The position numbers and the translations under genes are program-made. Shown here in pieces: positions 1 to 7,776 of a stretch of 64,000 nucleotides of DNA. Source of the DNA: Pseudomonas frederiksbergensis (lineage in GTDB: Bacteria > Pseudomonadota > Gammaproteobacteria > Pseudomonadales > Pseudomonadaceae); the NCBI RefSeq assembly GCF_003732705.1, contig NZ_MOBR01000009.1, positions 649,034 through 713,033 on the forward strand. Direction: 5' to 3'. The first letter of the stretch is position 1. Every line of letters starts with the position of its first letter. The notes under the pieces are model-generated. The model was not told the DNA's origin, did no database searches, and saw only the letters and a program-made list of their open reading frames with translations.

Positions 1-1016
1 CCGCAAACACGGTAACCGACTGTTCGATTGTCGTGGCTCCAGGCAACCTTGGTCGGTGCGAATGTATCGGTCTGGAATCGTTTATAGGAATTGATGTAGG
101 GCGCCAGAAAAAGGGTGATGTCTTTCGAATACTTCAGCAGGCCGCCAAGGTATTGGTGCATCAATTCAGACATGCCGTGCGGCGATTCGTCATCATGAAA
201 AAGCGGTCTGCCGTCCAGCGACCACAATGAGGCATGCACATGGCTGGAGGAACCTGCCAGGTCATGGCTCCACTTGGCCATGTAGGTGATCGCTTTGTCA
301 TGCTGCGCCGCGATCTCCTTGCTGCCGTGCTTGATGATCGTATGGTGATCAGCCATCAGCAATGGATCGGCGTAGCGGACATTGATTTCACCCTGCCCCG
401 CGCCCCCTTCGCCCTTAGTGCATTCAATGGTTATTCCCGCGCCGTGCAGCCCGTTTCTGATCGGGCGCATCACCGATTCCTGGCGGGTTGTCGACAGAAT
501 GTTGTAATCCTGGTTGTAGCGGCCAAATGTCTGCGGATTGCTATATTTCTTGCTCGATAGCCCTTCATAAGACTCATCGAACAAATAGAATTCCAGCTCC
601 GATGCAAAGCAGGCGCTCATGCCTCGATCGGCCAGCCGTTGCAACTGTTTCTGCAGAATGTGCCTCGGTGAATGGACCACTGGCCGCCCCTGATGATCCA
701 GTACATCGCAGATTACCAATGCAGTCGCGTCGAGCCATGGCAGGCGCCGCAGGGTGGAGAGATCAGGCCTGAGCAAAAAGTCCCCGTACCCCTGCGCCCA
801 ACTGGCGCCGGTGTAACCCGGCACCGGCAGCATTTCCATGTCATCGGCCAATAAATAATTGCAGGCGTGCGTTTCCTCAAAACCGTGACGGACAAAAAAA
901 TCCGCATGATAACGCTTGCCCATCAAGCGTCCCTGCATGTCCACCATGCAAACCAGCACAGTGTCGATCGAGCCAGAGGCCACTGCCTGTTTCAATTCTT
1001 CGAATGTCATGCTCAT
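1..1016 (-). CDS. Glutamine-synthetase-family gamma-glutamyl ligase (3' end outside window)
   Basis: Open for 338 codons from an ATG at 1016 to the window edge, so the C-terminus is missing. The translation begins MSMTFEELKQAV and shows glutamine synthetase hallmarks: SELEFYLF (metal-binding Glu), GEGGAGQGEINVRY (the Glu and loop of the active site), SSSHVHASLW (metal/ATP His) and NRTVGYRV near the edge (substrate Arg). Relatives outside nitrogen assimilation, such as PuuA and GlnT-type enzymes, join the gamma-carboxyl of glutamate to an amine using ATP. It starts 16 nt after the MetA-like gene stops and is the last visible gene of the putative rhizobitoxine-type operon. I infer that it gamma-glutamylates an amino intermediate or the product; a housekeeping GlnA role is unlikely in this setting. 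A second ATG two codons later is an alternative start. Confidence 0.85.
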   Translation of the reverse strand, partial: MSMTFEELKQAVASGSIDTVLVCMVDMQGRLMGKRYHADFFVRHGFEETHACNYLLADDMEMLPVPGYTGASWAQGYGDFLLRPDLSTLRRLPWLDATALVICDVLDHQGRPVVHSPRHILQKQLQRLADRGMSACFASELEFYLFDESYEGLSSKKYSNPQTFGRYNQDYNILSTTRQESVMRPIRNGLHGAGITIECTKGEGGAGQGEINVRYADPLLMADHHTIIKHGSKEIAAQHDKAITYMAKWSHDLAGSSSHVHASLWSLDGRPLFHDDESPHGMSELMHQYLGGLLKYSKDITLFLAPYINSYKRFQTDTFAPTKVAWSHDNRTVGYRVC

Positions 1017-1032
1017 GTAGTTCACCCAATGA

Positions 1033-2055
1033 TCAAGAAGAAGATGCCATTTCAATTCGTTGCACCGCAGGCCCCTGAAGCGACGATGGGGCGTGCGTTT
1101 CAACGTGCTTCATCTCGACGGCGGGCGGGAATACCCGATCGTTGCCGATCCTCCCCGGATCGGCTGGGGCGGTCTGAAAAATCTGGGTGATCCAGTTTGC
1201 GAACAGCAGGTGCGCGTGACTGCGCCACTGGTTTCTTGGCGACCGGGTATCGCAGTCGTCAGGGAAATAGTTTCTCGGAAGACGGATTCCCCTCCCCGCG
1301 TCTCGATCACGAAAGTATTCGTCGGCAAGCGTGTGTGAGTCGTACTCAATGTGATTGAAGAAGTGCAGCGCGTGATGCTTGGGGTCATTGAGCAGACAGA
1401 GCCCGGTATCCGGCGAGTCAATCAGTACACAGAGGCCACTGTCGGAAGGAATGTCGGTGTGGCGCATTTCTGTCCAGCGTGACACCGGGATATTGAAATC
1501 ATCGGAAAAGCCTTTCAGGTACGGCGAGTCGGTTTTCAGGCCGTGATGCCTGAACACGCCAAAGGCTTTTTCATCCAGTGCATATTTGGGCATGCCATGA
1601 AAGTAATGCATGGCCGCCTGAGCCCCCCAGCAGATGTTTAAGCTGCTATGCACATTGGTCTGCGTCCAGCGAAAGATGCGGGTGAGCTCGTCCCAGTAGC
1701 TGACATGTTCAAACGGCAGCATTTCGATTGGCGCCCCGGTCACGATAAATCCGTCGAACTTCTGATCCTTTATGTCCGACCAGTCGTGATAAAACGAGGC
1801 CAGATGCTCGGCCGGCGTGTTCTTGGGCGCATGGTTGGTAATCTTGACGAGTGTCAGCTCGACCTGCAGGGGTGTGGCGCCGAGCAAGCGGGCAAACTGG
1901 ATTTCCGTATTGATCTTGTCGGGCATGAGGTTGAGCAAACCCACGCGCAGCGGGCGGTGATGCTGATACACCGTGCTCTCTTCGTCCATCACCATGACGC
2001 CTTCTGTTTCGAGCGCGGACAGTGCAGGCAAACCTTTGGGAATTCTGATCGACAT
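1033..2055 (-). CDS. metA: Homoserine O-acyltransferase, MetA family (predicted acetyl-CoA type)
   Basis: 340 aa, aligning along its length with E. coli MetA (309 aa) plus a tail of about 35 residues with no recognisable domain. The acyl-acceptor cysteine is Cys142 (NICWGAQ) and the other catalytic residues are His235 and Glu237 (NHIEYD). Residue 111 is Glu (VTGAPIE): in this family Glu111 goes with acetyl-CoA and Gly111 with succinyl-CoA, so the predicted product is O-acetyl-L-homoserine. Pseudomonas normally makes its activated homoserine for methionine with MetX, so a MetA here is probably a dedicated supplier. It would feed the sulfhydrylase-like enzyme encoded at 6453-7775 of the same operon. 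A GGAGG lies upstream of the start with a rather long spacer. Family certain; acetyl preference inferred from one residue. Confidence 0.9.
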   Translation of the reverse strand: MSIRIPKGLPALSALETEGVMVMDEESTVYQHHRPLRVGLLNLMPDKINTEIQFARLLGATPLQVELTLVKITNHAPKNTPAEHLASFYHDWSDIKDQKFDGFIVTGAPIEMLPFEHVSYWDELTRIFRWTQTNVHSSLNICWGAQAAMHYFHGMPKYALDEKAFGVFRHHGLKTDSPYLKGFSDDFNIPVSRWTEMRHTDIPSDSGLCVLIDSPDTGLCLLNDPKHHALHFFNHIEYDSHTLADEYFRDRDAGRGIRLPRNYFPDDCDTRSPRNQWRSHAHLLFANWITQIFQTAPADPGRIGNDRVFPPAVEMKHVETHAPSSLQGPAVQRIEMASSS

Positions 2056-2277
2056 GGGCTTCCAAGCCTCCGTTGTGGGTCAAACCTACGCCAGGTGTAA
2101 AACGATTCGGCCCTGCTGGTGCAGTTGGCATCGATCACGCAAACCAGACTGGAATTGCGATTTATTCAGCAGTTTGTTCAGTGATTTTTCCTGCGTCGGC
2201 GTGCGACCGACAGGATCACGCCCGAGCCTCTGGCCCACCTCGGCATCGATTGGCCAGAGACTGCGTTGCGTGCAAAG

Positions 2278-3804
2278 TCAGTTGCCCGATGCGGTCGAAG
2301 CGAATTGTCTGGCATCGGAGATGATCAGATCAGCGGCCTTCTCTCCGACCATCATCACGGTTGCATTGATGTTGACCGACACCATCGCCGGGAACATCGA
2401 GGCATCGCAGACACGTAGCCCGGAAACCCCCTTGACCTTCAGATCGGGGGTGAGAACGGCGTTCGGATCATCAGCGGAACCCGCTCGACAGGTGCCGGAG
2501 GCGTGATAGTAGGTCTGGCAGTTATTGCGGATGAATTCACGCAGATCGCTCTCGTGAACAACGTCGGGACCGGGAGACAGTTCCCGGCTGATAATGTCTT
2601 TGAAGCCCTGCGTCTGCCCCAGCCGGCGACAAAACTTAACGCTCTCAAACAGAACATCTTCGTCGTAGTGCTCGGCATCCGAGAGGTAGTTGAGTTCGAT
2701 GGTCGGCGCTACGCGGATGTCCGCAGAGGTGATTTTCACTGTCCCGTGGCTCCGGCTTATCGCGACATTCGGCTCCAGCGCAATGATGGTTCTCGGTTTC
2801 GGCGCCGACGCCTGGTAGTCGTCACCGAATCGCCCGTTGACCCAGCCGGCCGTCAGGCCCAGCTGTACCTGGCTCTGCGCCGATTGCGCACCGGGTATGG
2901 TTTGCAACATGGCGATGGCCTCGTACGGCGTAACGTCCCATTCCGATACCGGCTCCGTTGTCTCGAAAATTACCGGTACCGAGTAGTGATCGACCAGGTG
3001 CTTGCCGACACCTGGACTGTCGTGGATCACGTCGATGCCCAGGTCTCGCAGCTCGGCCGCATCGCCAATTCCCGAGGTCAAAAGAAGCTGCGGAGACTGG
3101 ATGCTTCCTGCGCAAACAATGATTTCCCGTCGGGCGGTGATGCGCCCCTTATCGGTGAGGCAGGCACTGGCCACGCTGCCTGTGAACTCGATTCTGGTGA
3201 CGAGCGTGTCGGTCAGGATCTGCAGGTTCGCGGGCAAGGACGTCAACGGGTGGAGGTAGGCGACGGACGACGAACTCCTCAGGCGCCCGTTTGCGTTCAA
3301 GGTCAGCATGCCGATGCCAGGCTCGACACCTTCGCGAAAGTCCACCTTTGACAATCCCAGCTCGACACCCGCCTCGATGAACGCGCGGGACACCGGATGA
3401 CGTTCCGGACGCTGCTCAATGGTGATGCGTTCTTTCTGGCGCTCGAAATAGGGCATGACGTCTTTTCCCGACCACCCCTCGGCGCCCAAATCGTGCCATG
3501 AATCAAAATCCGCCAGCGGCGGTACAAGGTAGGCACAGTCGTTGTGGTTGCCGCAGCCGCCCAACATCCGAGCGCGCGAATAGGTCAGATGGCGTCCGGA
3601 ATTCTTCGTAGGTTCAGCCAGAAATCCCCAGTCCGTGCTGGAATCGAGTTCAAACAGACGAGAGATATCCATCATGGCGGGAACGCCCTCGTCGGCCGGG
3701 CCTGCTTCGATGAGCAGGACCGACCCGATATCCGCATCGGCGAGCCGTCGAGCGATGACCGAACCCGCGCTGCCACCGCCAATCACTATGTAGTCGAAGA
3801 TCAT
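2278..3804 (-). CDS. GMC-family FAD oxidoreductase
   Basis: 508 aa, usual length for glucose-methanol-choline oxidoreductases. The N-terminal dinucleotide-binding signature GGGSAGSVIARRLAD binds FAD; a second family signature region (GSIQSPQLLLTSGIG) is near residues 230-245, and the C-terminal part has YHASGTCRAG and NINATVMMVGEKAAD, which include the conserved active-site His/Asn region. Such enzymes oxidise alcohols to carbonyls with FAD. An AAGGAAC stands before the ATG. It lies between the LysE exporter gene and the MetA-like gene of the rhizobitoxine-type operon. Its substrate is unknown: oxidation of a glycerol/serinol-like alcohol or tailoring of the product are both possible. No transmembrane segment or signal peptide is apparent. 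Confidence 0.9.
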   Translation of the reverse strand: MIFDYIVIGGGSAGSVIARRLADADIGSVLLIEAGPADEGVPAMMDISRLFELDSSTDWGFLAEPTKNSGRHLTYSRARMLGGCGNHNDCAYLVPPLADFDSWHDLGAEGWSGKDVMPYFERQKERITIEQRPERHPVSRAFIEAGVELGLSKVDFREGVEPGIGMLTLNANGRLRSSSSVAYLHPLTSLPANLQILTDTLVTRIEFTGSVASACLTDKGRITARREIIVCAGSIQSPQLLLTSGIGDAAELRDLGIDVIHDSPGVGKHLVDHYSVPVIFETTEPVSEWDVTPYEAIAMLQTIPGAQSAQSQVQLGLTAGWVNGRFGDDYQASAPKPRTIIALEPNVAISRSHGTVKITSADIRVAPTIELNYLSDAEHYDEDVLFESVKFCRRLGQTQGFKDIISRELSPGPDVVHESDLREFIRNNCQTYYHASGTCRAGSADDPNAVLTPDLKVKGVSGLRVCDASMFPAMVSVNINATVMMVGEKAADLIISDARQFASTASGN

Positions 3805-3858
3805 GGTGTTCCTTGTTTATCGTCCGTTTATCGATAAGTCGTCGTTGATTCAGGTCGC

Positions 3859-4464
3859 TCAATAAGGAAGCAGGACCAGACACAACGCGACGACCGCGTA
3901 AATCACGCCGGTTATTTTGTTGAGTGCGGATTTGTTGTCGAAAGCCGCGCGCGCTTTGTGGGCGAGGAACATGTACCCGCCATAGATCGAAAGCGAAATG
4001 ACCATCGCCGTCAGACTCAGGGCGATGGCCTGGGTGGTGTACGAAACATTCGGGCTGATGAAGCTCGGGTAAGTGAGCAGGCTCGCCAACCACCCCTTGG
4101 GGTTAGTCAGGGAAACCAGAAACGAATCGACGAACATCTTTTTCGGGCTTGAATTCTCAGCCTCGGCGTTGCTCGATCCGGACTTCGCGAAGAAGGCGCT
4201 GAACGCGAGGTAGGCGAGATAGATCGCCCCGACCCATCGCAGATACGTCAGGATCCAGCGGTTGTCATGGATGAGTAAACCGACACCCGACAGCACCACC
4301 GTCGCGTGTACCGCCGTTGCGAGTCCGAAACCGAATGCCCCCGGCAACGTCGTTTTGAGTCCATGTTTGAGTGCCTGGGCAACCGCGAACGCGACGTTCG
4401 GCCCGGGCACGGCGACTGCGGCCGTAAAAGCAACGGCAAACAACAACAGCAAATGTAAATCCAT
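3859..4464 (-). CDS. LysE/RhtB-family amino acid exporter
   Basis: 201 aa from ATG 4464 (MDLHLLLLFAVAFTAAVAVPGP), the typical LysE/RhtB length and start; an in-frame extension upstream to 4644 does not resemble the family. The sequence is strongly hydrophobic with about six membrane segments and carries the N-terminal PGPN motif and the SLTNPKGW loop of the family. These inner-membrane proteins export amino acids and analogues. It stands 71 nt downstream of the glutamine amidotransferase gene and 54 nt upstream of the GMC oxidoreductase gene, all in one direction, so it is the natural exporter and self-protection candidate for the amino acid toxin of this operon. Exporter class is clear; substrate is inferred from context. 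Confidence 0.88.
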   Translation of the reverse strand: MDLHLLLLFAVAFTAAVAVPGPNVAFAVAQALKHGLKTTLPGAFGFGLATAVHATVVLSGVGLLIHDNRWILTYLRWVGAIYLAYLAFSAFFAKSGSSNAEAENSSPKKMFVDSFLVSLTNPKGWLASLLTYPSFISPNVSYTTQAIALSLTAMVISLSIYGGYMFLAHKARAAFDNKSALNKITGVIYAVVALCLVLLPY

Positions 4465-4535
4465 AAATCCGCCGATGGGCTTGTAGAGGTGATTGAAATG
4501 GACGGGGAACCGGATTGCCGAAAACGGCCGGGCCG

Positions 4536-5363
4536 CTAACCCGACAATGGCCCCGTTGATTGATAGGCATGGCATGCGTTTCCGAATGCACTGAATATCT
4601 TCTGGCTCGTGGCATCCGTGGCGGCGTGCCATTCGGGGTGCCACTGCACCCCGAACTGAAAGGTCCCTGACGTGGTGTAGGACAGTGCTTCGATCACGCC
4701 ATCCTCGGCAACCGCTTCCCTTTGAACACCGGACGCCACTTCGGTGATCCCTTGGTTGTGCAGCGAATTGACGTAGAGATCCCCCTCCCCGACGATGGAC
4801 GACAGCAGCCCGCCGGGTACGACCTGAACCGTGTGCACGGGGAGATACTGCTGATCGCGCGGCACGTTCGGGTTCTCGCTATGCACGACACCTTCGCCCG
4901 CCGCTGACAAATCGACATGCAGCGAGCCACTGCGATGAACGCTCATCTCCTGCAAGCCACGGCAGATTCCGAGGATTGGCATGGCGAGCTCAATCGCGAC
5001 CGACAAGGCAATACTCGACAGGCGATCCCTCGGTCGGTCCCTCTCACCGGGGATCACGTCGTCCGAGGCGCGATTCCAGGCCCGTTGCTGCAGGTTGAAA
5101 ATATCCGGGTCAAGGTTCGATTCGTCGCCCGTCAACACCAGGCCATCCAGGCGAGACATCACCCCACGAAATTTACGCAGGGTTTCCTCCCGCGACAGAT
5201 CGCCGTCGATCGTCGGCAGGATCACGCATTCAACGCAGGCATGCCGCTCGAGCGCCTCGATGTAACGCCGCCGCAACCAGTCTCGGTGAACACCATCGTG
5301 AAGCTGACGATTGGCCGTCACGCCGACGACGGCACGACGGACATCTCGGGGTATGGCCGTCAT
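4536..5363 (-). CDS. Class I glutamine amidotransferase / gamma-glutamyl hydrolase (PuuD-like)
   Basis: 275 aa. The nucleophile elbow GICRGLQEM holds the catalytic Cys, and QWHPEWHA supplies the His and Glu of the triad; a conserved VNSLHNQGI segment precedes it. This is the arrangement of the C26 hydrolases such as PuuD, which cleave gamma-glutamyl-GABA, rather than of amidotransferase subunits tied to a synthetase. Its start overlaps the stop of the desaturase gene as ATGA, so the two are translationally coupled. With the glutamine-synthetase-like ligase at the other end of the same operon it forms a possible gamma-glutamyl attach/remove pair, as in the Puu putrescine pathway. The substrate is inferred, the fold and triad are seen. 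Confidence 0.87.
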   Translation of the reverse strand: MTAIPRDVRRAVVGVTANRQLHDGVHRDWLRRRYIEALERHACVECVILPTIDGDLSREETLRKFRGVMSRLDGLVLTGDESNLDPDIFNLQQRAWNRASDDVIPGERDRPRDRLSSIALSVAIELAMPILGICRGLQEMSVHRSGSLHVDLSAAGEGVVHSENPNVPRDQQYLPVHTVQVVPGGLLSSIVGEGDLYVNSLHNQGITEVASGVQREAVAEDGVIEALSYTTSGTFQFGVQWHPEWHAATDATSQKIFSAFGNACHAYQSTGPLSG

Positions 5364-6424
5364 TGCGGGTGCTCCGCCGTTGCGAGGGACGCATGCTGCG
5401 CGTCGTAGAGACGACGATTGCGATCAAGCAACTGACGAATGACGCTCGGTTGCCCCTTGGGGCCGCTTACGAACAGGCCACCCCAGGACTCGGCGACCTC
5501 GGCGTAGTCCGGATCACGCAGGCGAATCTCTTGCGCGCGTTTCAACAGCCAGAATGGCACCCCAGGCGAGAGATGGTGCTCCAGGTGGTACTCGTCGAAA
5601 TTCACGCCGAACAGCACCCGCTCGATCAGGTTGCCTTTTCGGTTACGCGTGAGATAGACGTTTTGCTCCTCGGTCTCGCACATCGGCGAGTGCTCGGCGA
5701 TCTCGGTGAACCAGCCCAATATCTGAAACGCGGTCAGGTACGGAATCAGCCAGAACAGCACGAATAAATGCAGGGCACCGGCCATGGCGAAGCCGGCAAT
5801 GACGATCACCCAGAAGGCCACGAATCCGAAGGAATCAATCGCGGCGCCGCGTTTGTCAACACTCTTGTCCTCTTTGTCCGAGATCAGAAAGCGGTTGTGC
5901 CACAGGTACTTCAGATAGCGCAGCGTGGCCCCGCCAAAAATAGCCTTCCAGACGATCGAAAACTGATACTCGCGCGGCTCGCGGACCTCATAAACCCCGG
6001 ATTTGATGAAGAACTGCAGGTCGGGATCTTTTTCGGGATCGCCCAGGTGCGGGTGATGAAGATGCACATGGGAAACGCGATAGGCCCAATGCTTCTGAAA
6101 GATCGGATAGGCGGCGAACGTCGTGCCAAGGAAATGGTTCCACCACTTGTTTTTTGCGAGTATCCGGTGAGCGGCATCGTGCGAAATCGTCGTCAAACCG
6201 CGCTGATGCGCACCAATGATCAGCACTGCGATCGGATAGAGCCACCAACTGATCTGAACCGTGGCGAATGCGCAGGCCAACATGACCAGGTAATCCTTCA
6301 GCACATACAGCGCCCCGGTAATGTTGTCCGGCCGCAATTGGGCCAGCTCGCGCATGATGTCGCGGGAAAACTGGAAGGTTTTGAACCGCTTGTTGCGCAG
6401 TTTCCACGCCTGAGACGTTTCCAT
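5360..6424 (-). CDS. rtxC: Membrane di-iron desaturase, RtxC-like (dihydrorhizobitoxine desaturase candidate)
   Basis: 354 aa from ATG 6424 (METSQAWKL); the longer in-frame start would sit inside the upstream gene. It has the three histidine boxes of membrane fatty acid desaturases: HDAAH at residues 82-86, HVHLHH at 119-124 and EYHLEHH near 290, with hydrophobic spans between them. In Bradyrhizobium elkanii, RtxC of this fold introduces the vinyl double bond of dihydrorhizobitoxine in the last step. Here the gene follows the sulfhydrylase-like gene by 28 nt and overlaps the amidotransferase gene by 4 nt. Its position after an RtxA-like pair makes an amino acid substrate far more likely than a fatty acid. 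The symbol is given by family and context and has not been tested. Confidence 0.8.
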   Translation of the reverse strand: METSQAWKLRNKRFKTFQFSRDIMRELAQLRPDNITGALYVLKDYLVMLACAFATVQISWWLYPIAVLIIGAHQRGLTTISHDAAHRILAKNKWWNHFLGTTFAAYPIFQKHWAYRVSHVHLHHPHLGDPEKDPDLQFFIKSGVYEVREPREYQFSIVWKAIFGGATLRYLKYLWHNRFLISDKEDKSVDKRGAAIDSFGFVAFWVIVIAGFAMAGALHLFVLFWLIPYLTAFQILGWFTEIAEHSPMCETEEQNVYLTRNRKGNLIERVLFGVNFDEYHLEHHLSPGVPFWLLKRAQEIRLRDPDYAEVAESWGGLFVSGPKGQPSVIRQLLDRNRRLYDAQHASLATAEHPQ

Positions 6425-6452
6425 AGAGTGATCTTCCTTGCCGGATTGGCTA

Positions 6453-7775
6453 TCAGATGGCGTCGAGCCCGCGTTTAATATCGTCAATCACGTCGTTCAC
6501 GGTCTCGATGCCCACGCACAGGCGAATCGATCCGTCGAATATCCCTGCGGCCTCGCGTTGCGCTTTCGGAACGGTGGTGTGGGTGGTCGAGACGGGATGC
6601 GTCACGAGCGTTCGCGCATCACCCACGTTCGAAACGTGATACATCAGCCGGATGTTCTGAATGAACGTCCGGCCGGCAGCCTCGTCGTCCAGTTCAAACA
6701 TGATCATGGCGCCATGACCGACCCGGGCATCGACCAGCTCATCGACGATTTCGCGATCACGTCCGGTGGTGAGCCCCGGATACGAAACGCTCCTGACCTT
6801 CGGGTGCTGCTGCAGGAAACTGGCCACCACGGCGGCGTTTTCGCATTGACGTTGCATGCGCAGATGCAGGGTCTCGAGGCCTTGAATCAACTGAAAACTG
6901 GCGAACGGGCTGATCGCGGCACCGGTATCGCGAAGCCAGGTCATGCGCGTCTTCAACAGATAAGCGCTGGCACCGAGATCTCCCAGTTTGTGTACAGCAT
7001 CGCGCCAGAGTATTCCCCCATGCGCCTCATCGGGCTCATTGAACAAGGGATAGCGGACAGGATCGTCGAAGTCGAAATTCTTGTTGTCGACCACCAACCC
7101 ACCCAGCGTCGTGCCATGGCCGCAGATGTATTTCGTTGCCGAATACGTGGTGATAGCGGCGCCTAAGGAAGCGGGTCGGCACACCAGTGGCGTGGTCGTG
7201 TTGTCGACCACCAGTGCAATGCCCAGGCGCTTGCCGATTTCGGCGAGCGCCGCGATCGGTAGTGGAATCAGGCACGGATTGGAAAATGCCTCGCCAAAGA
7301 ACGCGATGGTTCTATTGTCAGCCAACTGCTCGAACGACGAAGGCTCGCGGGGATCGGCCGAGCGGGCTTCGATACCGAGTCGCTTGAACGTGTTGAACAA
7401 CAGATTCCATGAGTTTCCGTACAGAAACTTCGATACCACTACGTTATCGCCGGGCCGACCACTGCACAGGTTCACAAGGGCCAGGAATGTCGCTGCTTGC
7501 CCCGAGGCCACGGCGAGCGCATCGGCGGCGCCATCCACTGCGGCATAGCGTTGCTCCAGAATGCGTGTGGTCGGATTGATGATTCGCGTGTAAGTGAAAC
7601 CGTCTTCCTTGACGTTGTAAATGTCGGCAATCCTTGCAAGATCGCCGTCGAGTTCATAAGCCGTGGATTGGTAAATGGGCACCGCGACAGCTTTGGTGAC
7701 GGGGTCGTGTCGATAACCGGCGTGCAGCAATGCAGTTTCGGTAGACATTTGCGAGCTGGGAAGATACCGAGACAT
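6453..7775 (-). CDS. rtxA: O-acetylhomoserine sulfhydrylase-like PLP enzyme (RtxA C-terminal half equivalent)
   Basis: 440 aa, Cys/Met-metabolism PLP family. The PLP lysine is Lys215 in YSATKYICGHG; upstream are YTRIINPT (phosphate and PLP contacts from the partner subunit) and ASGQAA (PLP phosphate site). The C-terminal THPVSTTH and GSIRLCVGIE are typical of MetY/MetB enzymes. In rhizobitoxine synthesis the C-terminal half of RtxA belongs to this family and joins serinol to O-acetylhomoserine to give dihydrorhizobitoxine. Here it is a separate polypeptide starting 1 nt after the stop of the aminotransferase gene, in a different frame. A general MetY role in methionine synthesis is possible but does not explain the neighbours. 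Confidence 0.82.
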   Translation of the reverse strand: MSRYLPSSQMSTETALLHAGYRHDPVTKAVAVPIYQSTAYELDGDLARIADIYNVKEDGFTYTRIINPTTRILEQRYAAVDGAADALAVASGQAATFLALVNLCSGRPGDNVVVSKFLYGNSWNLLFNTFKRLGIEARSADPREPSSFEQLADNRTIAFFGEAFSNPCLIPLPIAALAEIGKRLGIALVVDNTTTPLVCRPASLGAAITTYSATKYICGHGTTLGGLVVDNKNFDFDDPVRYPLFNEPDEAHGGILWRDAVHKLGDLGASAYLLKTRMTWLRDTGAAISPFASFQLIQGLETLHLRMQRQCENAAVVASFLQQHPKVRSVSYPGLTTGRDREIVDELVDARVGHGAMIMFELDDEAAGRTFIQNIRLMYHVSNVGDARTLVTHPVSTTHTTVPKAQREAAGIFDGSIRLCVGIETVNDVIDDIKRGLDAI

Positions 7776-7776
7776 A

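Noticed and set aside
6453..7775. Ordinary methionine-pathway MetY
   Set aside because: Possible by family, but the tight linkage to an aminotransferase, desaturase, amidotransferase and LysE gene fits the RtxA half much better.
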